Assembly (NCBI RefSeq): GCF_027580225.2 | Contig: NC_073361.2 | Location: 32,567,501-32,631,500 of the forward strand | Origin: Misgurnus anguillicaudatus | Lineage: Eukaryota > Chordata > Actinopteri > Cypriniformes > Cobitidae | Length of the DNA: 64,000 bases | Direction of reading: 5' to 3' | Shown here: piece after piece, positions 12,748 to 25,502 of the stretch | How the letters are laid out: each line of letters starts with the position of its first letter | How positions within the stretch are numbered: position 1 is the stretch's first letter | Program-made: the position numbers and the translations under genes | The notes under the pieces: generated by a model | What the model saw: the letters and a program-made list of their open reading frames with translations, nothing else | The model's database searches: none | What the model was told of the DNA's origin: nothing

Positions 12748-14265
12748 GGTCATTGTTTCTGTTAGTAAATTTTTCTTCCCCAATGGAAGTCTATGGCAGC
12801 CCTATGAACCGAATGTAAGAAAATGATGAAATTTTGCACAGTTGTAATGTTGGTCATAAATATTCATGTGGCCAAAAATGGAGTCTCTAGCAGTAACTCT
12901 ATAGCGCCACCATCAGCTCAAATATTCAATGTTCAAATAGTTATAACTTGTGATCCATTAGATCTATGAAAATTCTACTTAGTACACGTGATTGCTCTCA
13001 TCCCGCTTATTGAATTTGATACTTTACAGTAAGACTCCTCCCATTACAGTAGCGGCAATTTTGAAATGTACAGTATTTTGTTTTTTCGCTACTCCTCCTT
13101 CAAATTTGGTTCAAATGTTATGAAATTTGGCACAGGTGATCTTTGGAGTGAGCCGCATAGAAATGACCGAACAGAATTTTGATTTTTTTCTTTATTCAAA
13201 AGTAATTAATGTGTGAACTTAACGAGGTTGACGCAAAATTGTTTCTGAAAATGTATCTTGGTCATTCTTTGATCAATCGAAATTAAATTTGGTACACTTC
13301 ATGTCGACCATGAACTGGGGGTCCATGCCAAATTTGGTGACAGCGCCACCTATGGGTCATGAGATATGAAAAAAGGCTATTTTTGCACATAACTTCTGAA
13401 TCGTTCGTCTGATATATATATTCTTTGTGAAATTAGTTTCACTGGTTTATGCCGATCGCAACGATACCTCGTTTATCATTTTCCAACATTCTGTTCATGT
13501 GTTATTGTAAGGCATATGGTAAATTATCTTTTCGCTACTCCTTTTACAAATTTTGTTTATTTTATGCCAGGTTCTGCTCGTATAATGTTTGGAGCATTCC
13601 GCACAGAAATGACCGAACAGATTTTTTATATTCTGTTCTCTTTCTTAGAAATATTGCTCCAAAGTTGACCGTGCTTGTGATGTTGTCTATTTGTCATAGT
13701 TAATTACTGTATATTACATTTCATAGCGTTTCTGTACAGAATGTTCTTCTTGTCTACAACCTCACTTGAGCTTGTTGATTCTTATATACATTATTCTTCA
13801 GTTATATCTGCTCTGCTGTGTCATTTCTGCATCTGTGGTGATTGGCATATGTCAATGCTTTCATCTCTGTACACTCTATTCTGCTGCCTCATGAACCGTC
13901 TTAACTGAATGGCGTATCGTGTTAGTCACATGGAAAGAGATGCTTAGTTCATGGGTTCAAAACCCGCTTGAGGCAAGTGTTAATTTGTTCTATTAAAGTT
14001 TTGTTCTTTCTCACCTATTCTTCTCAACCCTTCTGTAGTTCACATATGTTTTATTTTTGTCATATTTTCTGTTGCTGCTCTGCACTGCGGTGGTTCTGCT
14101 GTGTGATTGCTACGCTTTGGGTACTTGCTGCGCCTTGTGTTCTTGATGCACCTTGGGTGGTCAATGCGCATTGGGTTATTGATACCTTCTATGTTGCTTT
14201 TTGTGCTTTGGATGCTCATTGCGCTAAAGGTGCTTGGCCCCGAATCGCTGCTTGCAGCTATATTT
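12748..14265 (+). repeat. Family A unit A8
   Basis: Headless; 1518 bp; nearly identical to A6. One tRNA-like module lies at about 13902-13977. Confidence 0.8.
13902..13977 (+). repeat. tRNA-like module 9
   Basis: Copy of module 7 in the duplicated unit A8. Confidence 0.4.
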
Positions 14266-14490
14266 AGGGGCCAAGCACCTATGGTGCTGTGGCACCTATT
14301 GTTTTTGTTAGTATTATTAGGGGCCAAGCACCTATGGTGCTGTGGCACCTATTGTTTCTGTTAGTATTATTATTAGGGGCCAAGCACCTATGGTGCTGTG
14401 GCACCTATTGTTTCTGTTAGTATTATTAGGGGCCAAGCACCTATGGTGCTGTGGCACCTATTGTTTCTGTTAGTATTATTATTATTCTTC
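14266..14490 (+). repeat. Four tandem head-hairpin modules
   Basis: Four modules of 53-56 bp, same sequence as at 11319. The two extra modules account for the 115-bp difference in spacing between the A7 and A9 cores (3062 against 2947 bp). Confidence 0.85.
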
Positions 14491-15446
14491 TTCTTAATCT
14501 TAATCTTCCCCAATGGGAGTCTATGGCAGCCCTATGAACCGTATATAGGAAAATGATGAAATTTGGCACAGTTGTAGTGGTGGTCATAAATAGTCATTTG
14601 GCCAAAAATGGGGTCTCTAGCAGTAACTCTATAGCGCCACCATCATCTCAAAAATTCAATGTTCAAATGGTTATAACTGCAGATCTGTTTGATCTATGAG
14701 AATTCTACTTAGTACACATGATTGCTCTCATCCCGCTTATTGAATTTGATACTTTACAGTAAGACTCCTCCCATTACAGTATCGGCCATTTTGAAATGTA
14801 CAGTATTTCGTTTTTTCGCTACTCCTCCTTCAAATTTGGTTCAATTCTTATGAGATTTGGCACATGTGATCTTTGGAGTGAGCCGCATAGAAATGACTGA
14901 ACAGAATTTTGATATTTTTCTTTATTCAAAAGTAATTAATGCGTGAACTTAACGAGATTGACGCAAAATTGCTTCTGAAGCTGTATCTCGGTCATTCTTT
15001 GATCAATCGAGATGAAATTTGGTACGGTTCATGTCGATCATGAAATGAGGGTCCATGCCAAATTTGGTGACAGCGCCACCTATGGGTCATGAGATAGGAA
15101 AAAAGGCTATTTTTGCGCATAACTTCTGAATCGTTTGTCAGAAAATTATGATCTTGGTGTCTACGGATTCCTTGGCTCATGCCGCATCTGCCGATATGTA
15201 TTATGCCGGGATTGACCGAACCGCCTGTCCGCCATTTTGAAATCTGTGATAAATTGCTATAACTTTTGAAGTATCGGATATATCGGCGCAAAAATCGGTA
15301 GGGAGCTTCGGCATGACGTCCTGAGGAAATCAGAGAACAGCGCCACCTAGGGGTATAAACTATAACAGTTCTTATAGAACTGCTTATAACTTCTGAATTC
15401 TTTGTATGGCATGTAAGCTCTTTTCTGCTGCTCCTTGAGCTGTGTC

Positions 15447-15520
15447 TACTGAGTGGCGCATCTGTTAAGTCGTATGCAAAGAGATCCTGAGTTCATGGGT
15501 TTGAATCCAACCTGAGCCAG
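15447..15520 (+). repeat. tRNA-like module 10
   Basis: GTGGCGCATCTGTTAAGTC and GGGTTTGAATCC. Confidence 0.4.
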
Positions 15521-17286
15521 GTGTTAATTTCTTCTATTAAAGTTTTGTTCTTTCCCACCTATTCTTCTTGACCTGTCTGTAGTTCACATATGTTCTATTT
15601 TTGCCATGTTTTCTGTTGCTGCTCTGCACTGCGGTGGTTCTGCTCTGTCATTGCTACGCTTTGGGTTCTTTGCTGAGCCTTGTGTTTTTGATGCACCTTG
15701 GGTGCTCAATGCGCCCTGGGTGATTGATACGTTGTATCTTTCTTGCTGTGCTTTTGGTGCTCATTGCGCTGATGCTGCTTGGCCCCGTATCGCTGCTTGC
15801 AGCTATATTTAGGGGCCAAGCACCTATGGTGCTGTGGCACCTATTGTTTCTGTTAGAATTTTTCTTCTTAATCTTAATCTTCCCCAATGGGAGTCTATGG
15901 CAGCCCTATGAACCGTATGTAGGAAAATGATGAATTTTGGCACAGTTGTAGTGGTGGTCATAAATAGTCATTTGGCCAAAAATGGGGTCTCTAGCAGTAA
16001 CTCTATAGCGCCACCATCATCTCAAAAATTCAATGTTCAAATGGTTATAACTCGTGATCCATTAGATCTATGAGAATTCTACTTAGTACACGTGATTGCT
16101 CTCCTCCCGCTTATTGAATTTGATACTTTACAGTAAGACTCCACCCATTACAGTAGCGGCCATTTTGAAATGTACAGTATTTCGTTTTTTCGCTACTCCT
16201 CCTTCAAATTTGGTTCAATTCTTATGAGATTTGGCACATGTGATCTTTGGAGTGAGCCGCATAGAAATGACTGAACAGAATTTTGATATTTTTCTTTATT
16301 CAAAAGTAATTAATGCGTGAACTTAACGAGATTGACGCAAAATTGGTTCTGAAGCTGTATCTCGGTCATTCTCTGATTAATCGAGATGAAATTTGGTACG
16401 CTTCATGTCGACCATCAAATGGGGGTCCATGCCAAATTTGGTGACAGCGCCACCTATGGGTCATGAGATAGGAAAAAAGGCTATTTTTGCGCATAACTTC
16501 TGAATCGTTTGTCAGAAAATTATGATCTTGGTGTCTATGGATTCCTTGGCTCATGCCGCATCTGCCGATATGTATTATGCCGGGATTGACCGAACCGCCT
16601 GTCCGCCATTTTGAAATCTCTGATAAATTGCTATAACTTTTGAAGTATCGGATATATCGGCGCAAAAAAAGGTAGGGAGCTTCGACATGTTGTCCTTAGG
16701 GTACCTGGGAAGTCAGAGTATGGCGCCACCTAGGGGTTATAAACCGTAACAGTTCTTATAGAACTGCTTATAACTTCTGAATACTTTGTCTGATATTCAT
16801 TTTCTTTGTGAAATTGTATTCACTGGTTTATGCCGATCGCAACGATACCACATTTGTCATTTCCCATCATTCTGTTCATATGTTATTGTAAGGAATATGG
16901 TAAACGATTTTTTCGCTACTCCTTTTACAAATTTTGTTTATTTTATGCCAGGCTCTGCTCGTATAATGTTTGGAGCAATCCGCACAGAAATGACTGAACA
17001 GATTTTTTTGGCACCTAGGAATTTTTTTGAGAAAAATCTCTTTAAAGTTGACCGTGACTGTGACGTTGTCTATTTGTCATAGTTAATTACTGTATGCTAC
17101 ATTTTATAGCATCACTGTACATAATGTTCTTCTTGTTTTCAATCTCACTTGAGCTTTTTGATTCTCATATACATTGTATTTCTGTTATTTCTGCTCTGCT
17201 GTGTCATTTTTGCATCTTTGGTGATTAGCATATGTCAATCCTTGCATCTCTAAAACCACTTTTCTGCTGCCCCTTGAACTGTGTCA

Positions 17287-17400
17287 ACTGAGTGGCACAA
17301 CTGGTAAGTCACACGCAACGAGATTCTGAAATCTTGGGATCAAATCCCGTCCAAGGCAAGTGTTAATTTCTTCTAGGGATCGAATCCCGCCTAAGGCAAG
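17287..17400 (+). repeat. tRNA-like module 11 with duplicated T-arm
   Basis: The module is GTGGCACAACTGGTAAGTC ... GGGATCAAATCCC. About 50 bp downstream the T-arm block is repeated as GGGATCGAATCCCGCC, with the flanking TTAATTTCTTCTA, so this part is locally duplicated. Confidence 0.4.
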
Positions 17401-17789
17401 TTAATTTCTTCTATTAACGTTTTTTCTTTCTCACCTATTCTTCTCAACCTGTCTGGTTTTCCACACGTGCGAATCGTTTGTCAGAAAATTATGATCTTGG
17501 TGTCTACGGATTCCTTGGCTCATGCCGCATCTGTCGATATGTATTATGCCGGGATTGACCGAACCGCCTGTCCGCCATTTTGAAATCTGTGATAAATTGC
17601 TATAACTTTTGAAGTATCGGATATATCGGCGCAAAAATCGGTAGGGAGCTTCGGCATGACGTCCTGAGGAAATCAGAGAACAGCGCCACCTAGGGGTATA
17701 AACTATAACAGTTCTTATAGAACTGCTTATAACTTCTGAATTCTTTGTATGGCATGTAAGCTCTTTTCTGCTGCTCCTTGAGCTGTGTC

Positions 17790-17862
17790 TACTGAGTGGT
17801 GCATCTGTTAAGTCGCATGCAAAGAGATCATGAGTTCATGGGTTCGAATCCAACCTGAGCCA
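17790..17862 (+). repeat. tRNA-like module 12
   Basis: GTGGTGCATCTGTTAAGTC and GGGTTCGAATCC, in the second half of composite unit A10. Confidence 0.45.
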
Positions 17863-19678
17863 GGTGTTAATTTCTTCTATTAAAGTTTTGTTCTTTCCCA
17901 CCTATTCTTCTTGACCTGTCTGTAGTTCACATATGTTCTATTTTTGCCATGTTTTCTGTTGCTGCTCTGCACTGCGGTGGTTCTGCTCTGTCATTGCTAC
18001 GCTTTGGGTTCTTTGCGGCGCCTTGTGTTCTTGATGCACCTTGGGTGCTCAATGCGCCCTGGGTGATTGATACGTTGTATCTTTCTTGCTGTGCTTTTGG
18101 TGCTCATTGCGCTGGTGGTGCTTGGCCATGTGTTGCTGCTTGCAGCTATATTTAGGGGCCAAGCACCTATGGTGCTGTGGCACCTATTGTTTTTGTTTAG
18201 TATTATTAGGGGCCAAGCACCGAAGGTGCTGAGGCACCTATTGGAATTGTCAGTATTATTATTCTTCATCTTCCCCAATGGGAGTCTATGGCAGCCCTAT
18301 GAACCGTACGTAGGAAAATGATGAAATTTAGCACAGTTGTAGTGGTGGTCTTAAAAACTCATGTGACCAAAAATGGGGTCTCTAGTCCTAACTCTATAGC
18401 GCCACCAGCAGTGCAAAAATTCAATGTTCAAATGGTTATAACTGCTGATCCGCTTGATCTATGAAAATTCTACTTAGTACACGTGATTGCTCTCCTCATG
18501 CTTGTTGTTTTTAATACCTTACAGTAAAACTCCACCCATTACAGTAGCGGCCATTTTGAAATGTATAGTATTCCGTTTATTCGCTACTCCTCCTTCAAAT
18601 TTGGTTTAATTGTTATGAAATTTGGCACAGGTGAACTTTGGAGTGAGCCGCACAGAAATGACCGAACAGAATTTTGATATTTATCTTTGTTCAAAAGTAA
18701 TAAATGCGCAAACTTAACAAGGATGACGCAAAAATGGTTCTGAAGCTGTAGCTCGGTCATTCTTTGATCAATTGAAATGAAATTTGGTACACTTCATGTG
18801 GACCATGAACTTGGGGTTCATGCCAAATTTGGTGACAGCGCCACATATGGGTCATGAGATATGAAAATAGGCTATTTTTGCCCATAACTTTTGAACTGTT
18901 TGTCAGAAAATTATGATCTTGATGTCTATGGATTGCTTACCTCATGCCGCATCTGCCGATGTGTATTATGCCGGGTTTGACCGAACCGCCTGTCCGCCAT
19001 TTTGAAATTTCACATAATTTGTTATATTTTTTGAACTATTGGACATATCCGCGCAAAAATTAGTAAGGAGCTTCGACATGATGTCCTGAAGGTACCTGGG
19101 AAGTCAGAGTACAGCGCCACCTAGGGGTTATAAACTATAACAGTTCATATGGAACTGCTTATAACTTCTGAATACTTTGTCTGATATTAATTTCTTTGTG
19201 AAATTGTATTCACTGGTTTATGCCGATTGCAACGATACCTCGTTTGTCATTTTCCAACATTCTGTTCATGTGTTATTGTAAAGCATATGGTAGATTATTT
19301 TTTCGCTACTCCTTTTACAAATTTTGTTTATTTTATGCCAGGTACTGCTCGTATAATGTTTGGAGCAATCCACACAGAAATGACCGAACAGATTTTTGAT
19401 ATTCTGTTCTCTTTCTTAGAAATACCACTCCAAAGTTGACCGTGCCTGTGACATTGTCTATTTGTCATAGTAAATTAATGTGACTGTATATTACATTGTA
19501 TAGCATTACTATACAGAATGATCTTCTTGTCTTCAATCTCACTTGAGCTTTTTGATTCTCATATACCATGTATTTCTGTTAGTTCTGCTCTGCACTGTCA
19601 GTTCTGCATCTGTGTTGATTGGCACATGTCAATCCTTGCAGCACCTAAGCTGTTTTTTTGCTGCCCTTTGAGCTGTGT

Positions 19679-19750
19679 TAACTGAGTTGTGCATCTGGTT
19701 AACCACATGCCATGAGATTCTGAGGTCATGGGTTCGAATCCCATGTGCAG
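19679..19750 (+). repeat. tRNA-like module 13
   Basis: GCATCTGGTTAACCACATG and GGGTTCGAATCCC; counterpart of module 4. Confidence 0.5.
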
Positions 19751-19934
19751 TGATATTTTGTCTCAACTTTTTTCTCACTTAAGTTTTGTGAATCTCATAC
19801 TATACATTGTATTTCAGTTATTTGTGCTCTCTGTTGTCATTTCTGCACTTTTGGTAATTGCTGGATATCAATGTTTACAGCTCTAAATCTCTATTCTATA
19901 GCTTGGACACACCAGCTCAGTGGTTTAATCGTTT

Positions 19935-20003
19935 ACTCAGTGGCGCATGCGGTAACTGCTGTGCTTTGGGAACCTGAGGTCATGGGTTCGAATTCCCAGC
20001 TCT
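19935..20003 (+). repeat. tRNA-like module 14
   Basis: GTGGCGCATGCGGTAACTG and GGGTTCGAATTCCC (one-base insertion); counterpart of module 5. Confidence 0.45.
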
Positions 20004-20279
20004 TACTTTCAATTATTGAGATTTCCTTTTGTGTACACTTTAACACGTTCTTCTCGACCTATCTGGTTTTCCACACGTGTTATATTTTTGCCGTCTTTAC
20101 TGTTGTTGCTCCGCACTGCAGTGGTTCTGCTCTGCATTTGCTTTGCTTCGGGTTCGGCCTCTGTATTGCGCGCTTTCTGCGCTTTGCACATTTGCTGCGT
20201 CGTGTGGTTTTTGCTGTGCTTTTGGTGCTCATTGCGCTGAAGGTGCTTGGCCCCGCAATTGCTGCTTGCAGCTATATTT

Positions 20280-21606
20280 ATTATTTTTCTTAATCTTAAT
20301 CTTCCCCAATGGGAGTCTATGGCAGCCCTATGAACCGTATATAGGAAAATGATGAAATTTGGCACAGTTGTAGTGGTGGTCATAAATAGTCATTTGGCCA
20401 AAAATGGGGTCTCTAGCAGTAACTCTATAGCGCCACCATCATCTCAAAAATTCAATGTTCAAATGGTTATAACTGGTGATTCATTTGCTCTATGAAAATT
20501 CTACTTAGTACACGTGATTGCTCTCCTCGTGCTTATTGTTTTTAATACCTTACAGTAAGACTCCACCCATTACAGTATCGGCCATTTTGAAATGTACAGT
20601 ATTTCGTTTTTTCGCTACTCCTCCTTCAAATTTGGTTCAATTCTTATGAGATTTGGCACATGTGATCTTTGGAGTGAGCCGCATAGAAATGACTGAACAG
20701 AATTTTGATATTTTTCTTTATTCAAAAGTAATTAATGCGTGAACTTAACGAGATTGACGCAAAATTGGTTCTGAGGCTGTATCTCAGTCATTCTTTGATC
20801 AATCGAGATGAAATTTGGTACGCTTCATGTCGACCATGAAATGGGGGTCCATGCCAAATTTGGTGACAGCGCCACCTATGGGTCATGAGATAGGAAAAAA
20901 GGCTATTTTTGCGCATAACTTCTGAATCGTTTGTCAGAAAATTATGATCTTGGTGTCTACGGATTCCTTGGCTCATGCCGCATCTGCAGATATGTATTAT
21001 GCCAGGATTGACCGAACCGCCTGTCCGCCATTTTGAAATCTGTGATAAATTGCTATAACTTTTGAAGTATCGGATATATCGGCGCAAAAATCGGTAGGGA
21101 GCTTCGGCATGAAGTCCTGAGGAAATCAGAGAACAGCGCCACCTAGGGTTTATAAACTATAACAGTTCTTATAGAACTGATTATAACTTCTGAATTCTTT
21201 GTATGGCATGTATGCTCTTTTCTGCTGCCCCTTGAGCTGTGTCTACTGAGTGGCGCATCTGTCAAGTCGTATGCATAGAGATCCTGAGTTCTTGGGTTCG
21301 AATCCCGCCTGAGGCAGATGTAAATTTCTTCTATTAAAGTTTTGTTCTTTCCCACCTATTCTTCTTGACCTGTCTGTAGTTCACATATGTTCTATTTTTG
21401 CCATGTTTTCTGTTGCTGCTCTGCACTGCGGTGATTCTGCTCTGTCATTGTTATGCTTTGGGTTCTTTGCTGAGCCTTGTGTTCTTGATGCACCTTGGGT
21501 GCTCAATGCGCCCTGGGTGATTGATACGTTGTATGTTTCTTGCTGTGCTTCGGGTGCTCATTGCGCTGATGGTGCTTGGCCCCGTATCGCTGCTTGCAGC
21601 TATATT
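20280..21606 (+). repeat. Family A unit A12
   Basis: Headless start in a T/A-rich run. The core resembles A7 and A9, with one tRNA-like module at about 21243-21317 and a normal tail. Confidence 0.75.
21243..21317 (+). repeat. tRNA-like module 15
   Basis: GTGGCGCATCTGTCAAGTC and GGGTTCGAATCCC. Confidence 0.5.
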
Positions 21607-23031
21607 TTTATTATTATTATTATTATTTTTCCCCAATGGGAGTCTATGGCAGCCCTATGAACCGTACATAGGAAAATGATGAAATTTGGCACAGTTGTAG
21701 AGGTGGTCATAAATAGTCATGTGACCAAAAATGGGGTCTTTAGCAGTAACTCTATAGCGCCACCAGTAGTCCAAAAAATCAATGTTCGAACTGTTATAAC
21801 TAATGATACATTTGAACTATGAAAATTCTACTTAGTACACGTGATTGCTCTCATCGTGCTTATTGAATTTGATACTTTACAGTAAGACTCCACCCATTAC
21901 AGTAGCGGCCATTTTGAAATGTACAGTATTTCGTTTTTTCGCTACTCCTCCTTAAAATGCGGTTCAATTCTTATGAGATTTGGCACAGATGATCTTTGGA
22001 GTGAGCTGCATAGAAATGACCGAACAGAATTTTGATATTGATCTTTGTTCAAAAGTAATAAATGCGCAAACTTAACGAGGTTGACGCAAAAATGGTTCTG
22101 AAGCTGTATCTCAGTCATTCTTTGATCAATTGAAATGAAATTTGGTACACTTCATGTGGACCATGAACTTGGGGTCCATGCCAAATTTGGTGACAGCGCC
22201 ACCTATGGGTCATGAGATAGAAAAATAGGCTATTATTGCCCATAACTTCTGAACTGTTTGTCAGAAAATTATGATCTTGATGTCTATGGATTGCTTACCT
22301 CATGCCGCATCTGTCGATGTGAATTATGCCGGGTTTGACCGAACCGCCTGTCCGCCATTTTGAAATTTCAAATAAATTGTTATATTTTTTGAACTATTGG
22401 ACATATCCGCGCAAAAAATGGTAAGGAGCTTCGACATGATGTCCTGAAGGTACATGGGAAGTCAGAGTACAGCGCCACCTAGGGGTTATAAACTATAACA
22501 GTTCTTATTGAACTGCTTATAACTTCTGAATACATTGTCTGATATACATTTTCTTTGTGAAATTGTATTCACTGTTTTATGCCGATCGCAACGATACCTT
22601 GTTTGTCATTTTCCAACATTATGTTCAGGTGTTATTGTAAGGCATATGGTAAATGATTTTTTCGCTACTCCTTTTACAAATTTTGTGTATTTGATGTCAG
22701 GTTCTGCTCGTATAATGTTTGGAGCAATCCGCACAGATGTGACCGAACAGATTTTTGATATTCTGTTCTCTTTCTTAGAAATACCACTCTAAAGTTTACC
22801 GTGCCTGTGACGTTGTCTATTTGTCATAGTAATAAATTAATGTGACTGTATATTACATTGTATAGCATCACTATACATAATGATCTGCTTGTCTTCATTT
22901 TCACTTGAACTAATGTACATTGTATTTCTGTTATTTCTACTTCTGCTGTGTCAATTCTGCATCTTTGGTGATTGACATGTTAATCCTTTCAGCTCTCTAA
23001 TCTCTTGTCTGCTGCCTCATGAACTGTGTAA

Positions 23032-23103
23032 ACTGAGTGGCGCATCTAGTTAACCAATTGCATTTAGATTCTAAGTTCCTGGGTTCGAATCCCACCTGAG
23101 TCA
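23032..23103 (+). repeat. tRNA-like module 16
   Basis: GTGGCGCATCTAGTTAACC and GGGTTCGAATCCC; first copy of the duplicated block in A13. Confidence 0.5.
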
Positions 23104-23295
23104 TGATGTTTTGTTCTTCCTCATCAATTCTTCTCAACCTGTCTGTAGTTCACATGTGTTCTATTTTTCCATGTTTGCTGTTGTTGCTCTGCATTGTGGT
23201 GCTTCTGCTGTGTCTTTCCTGCATCTTTGGTGATTGACATATGTTAATCCTTTTAGCTCTCTAATCTCTTGTCTGCTGCTTCATGAACTGTGTCA

Positions 23296-23368
23296 ACTGA
23301 GTGGCGCATCTAGTTAACCACTTGCATTTAGATTCTAAGTTCCTGGGTTCGAATCCCACCTGAGTCAT
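23296..23368 (+). repeat. tRNA-like module 17
   Basis: Second copy in A13, very similar to module 16. Confidence 0.5.
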
Positions 23369-23468
23369 GATGTTTTGTTCTTCCTCATCAATTCTTCTCA
23401 ACCTGTCTGTAGTTCACATGTGTTCTATTTTTCCATGTTTGCTGTTGTTGCTCTGCATTATGGTGGTT

Positions 23469-23925
23469 CTTGCTGTGCTTTGTGAGCTTGCTGTGCTTTG
23501 TGTGCTTGCTATGCTTTGTGTGCTTGCTGTGCTTTGTGTGCTTTGTGAGCTTGCTGTGCTTTGTGTGCCTGCTGTGATTTGTGTAATTGCTGTGCTTGCT
23601 GTGCTTTGTGTGCTTGCTGTGCTTTGTGTGCTTGCTGTGCTTTGTGTGCTTGCTGTGCTTTGTGTGCTTGCTGTTCTTTGTGAGCTTGCTGTGCTTTGTG
23701 TGCCTGCTGTGATTTGTGTAATTGCTGTGCTTTGTGTGCTTGCTGTGCATTGTGAGCTTGCTGTGCTTTGTGTGCTTGCTGTGCTTTGTGTGCTTGCTGT
23801 GCTTTGTGAGCTTGCTGTGCTTTGTGTGCCTGCTGTGATTTGTGTAATTGCTGTGCTTTGTGTGCTTGCTGTGCATTGTGAGCTTGCTGTGCTTTGTGTG
23901 CTTGCTGTGCTGTGTGTGCATTGCG
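23469..23925 (+). repeat. 18-bp minisatellite in unit A13
   Basis: About 25 copies of an 18-bp unit, TTTGTGTGCTTGCTGTGC, with variants such as GAGC and CCTG. It stays open in several frames on both strands because 18 is a multiple of three and no variant makes a stop; the frames are not evidence of coding. The unit resembles GCTGTGCTTTGGGTGCTC, present as a single copy at the same place in other units. Confidence 0.85.
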
Positions 23926-25381
23926 CCGAAGGTGCTTGACCCCGTGTTGTTGCTTGTTATTATTATTATTATTATTCTTACTCTTGTCCAATGGGAGTCT
24001 ATGGCAGCCCTATGAACCATAAGTAGTAGAATGATGAAATTTGGCACAATTGTAGTGGTGGTCCTAAATAGTCATGTGACCAATAATGGGGTCTCTAGCA
24101 GTAACTCTATAGCGCCACCAGCAGATCAAAAATTCAATGTTCGAACTGTTATAACTAATGATACATTTGAACTATGAAAATTCTACTTAGTACACGTGAT
24201 TGCCCTTCTCACATTAATTGATTTTAATACCTTACAGTAAGACTCCTCCCATTACAGTAGTGGCCATTTTGAAATGTACAGTTGTTTGTTTTTTCGCTAC
24301 TCCTCATTCAAATTTGGTTCAATTGTTATGAAGTTTGTCACAGATGATCTTTGTAGTGAGCTGCATAGAAATGACCGAACAGAATTTTGATATTTATCTT
24401 TATGCAAAAGTAATAAATGCGTGAACTTAACGAGGTTGATGCAATAATGGTTCTGAAGCTGTACCTCGGTCATTCTTTTATCAATTGAAATGAAATTTGG
24501 TACACTTCATGTTGACCATGAACTGGGGGTCCATATCAAATTTGGTGACAGCGCCACCTATGGGTCATGAGATATGAAAATAGGCTATTTTTGCTCATAA
24601 CTTCTGAACTGTTTGTCAGAAAATTATGATCTTGATGTCTATGGATTGCTTGGCTCATGCCGCATCTGTCGATGTGTATTATGCCGGGTTTGACCAAACC
24701 GCCTGTCCGCCATTTTGAAATTTCACATGAATTGTTATATTTTTTGAACTATTGCACATATCCGTGCAAAAAGTGGTAAGGAGCTTTGACATGATGTCCT
24801 GAAGGTACCTGGGAAGTCAGAGTACAGCGCCACCTAGGGGTAATAAACTATAACAGTTCTTATGGAACTGCTTATAACTTCGGAATACTTTGTCTGATAT
24901 GAATTTCTTTCTGAAATTGTATTCACTGGTTTATGCCGGTTGCAACGATACCTCATTTGTCATTTTCCAAAATTCTGTTCATGTATTATTGTAAAGCATT
25001 TGGTAGATGATTTTTCCGCTACTCCTTTTACAAATTTTGTTTATTTTTTGCCAGGTTCTGCTCGTATAATGTTTGGAGCAATCCGCACAGAAATGACTGA
25101 ACAGATTTTTGATATTCTGTTCTCTTTTTAGAAATACCACTCCAAAGTTGACCGTGCCTGTGACGTTGTCTATTTGCCATAGGTAAAATAATATGACTGT
25201 ATATTACATTGTATAGCATTACTATACATAATGATCTGCTTGTCTTCATTTTCACTTGAACTCATGTACATTGTATTTATGTTATTTCTACTTCTGCTGT
25301 GTCAATTCTGCATCTTTGGTGATTGACATATGTCAATCCTTGCAGATATCTAATCTTTTTCTGCTGTCTCATGAACTGTGT

Positions 25382-25455
25382 CAACTGAGTGGCGCATCTA
25401 GTTAAACCACATGCATTGAGATTTTGAGTTCCTGGGTTCGAATCCCACCTGAGTC
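25382..25455 (+). repeat. tRNA-like module 18
   Basis: GTGGCGCATCTAGTTAAACC and GGGTTCGAATCCC; first copy in A14, just left of the hAT insertion. Confidence 0.5.
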
Positions 25456-25502
25456 ATGATGTTTTGTTCTTCCTCATCAATTCTTCTCAACCTGTCTGTA
25501 GT

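Larger units (their letters stand above)
14266..15810 (+). repeat. Family A unit A9 with a fourfold head
   Basis: Four tandem head modules (about 53-56 bp each) come before the core, against two in its close relative A7. The tail is GCTGCTTGGCCCC, again of the GGCC type. One tRNA-like module lies at about 15447-15520. Confidence 0.8.
15811..18153 (+). repeat. Family A unit A10 (composite, internally rejoined)
   Basis: It has a GGCC-type head. Near 17470 the sequence leaves the 3' region (after TTCCACACGTG) and re-enters the core at CGAATCGTTTGTCAG, so two part-units are fused. A tRNA-like module lies on each side of the junction. The tail reads GGTGCTTGGCCAT. Confidence 0.75.
18154..20279 (+). 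repeat. Family A unit A11 (long, two tRNA-like modules)
   Basis: A GGCC-type head module at 18154 is followed by a second module with the GAA loop at about 18209. The layout is as in A3, with two tRNA-like modules. The tail is GGTGCTTGGCCCC. Confidence 0.8.
21607..23956 (+). repeat. Family A unit A13 with duplicated tRNA-like block and minisatellite
   Basis: Headless; it starts in the ATT run. A block of about 256 bp holding the tRNA-like module is present twice (modules near 23030 and 23296). An 18-bp minisatellite follows, and the tail hairpin is decayed (TGTTGCTTG). About 2350 bp long, the same as A14 without its hAT insertion. Confidence 0.75.

Noticed and set aside
23367..24047. Long frames on both strands across the minisatellite (LAVLCV repeats; HTKHSK repeats)
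   Set aside because: An 18-bp repeat without stop variants keeps frames open by arithmetic. No start context, no domain, and the same appears in A14.
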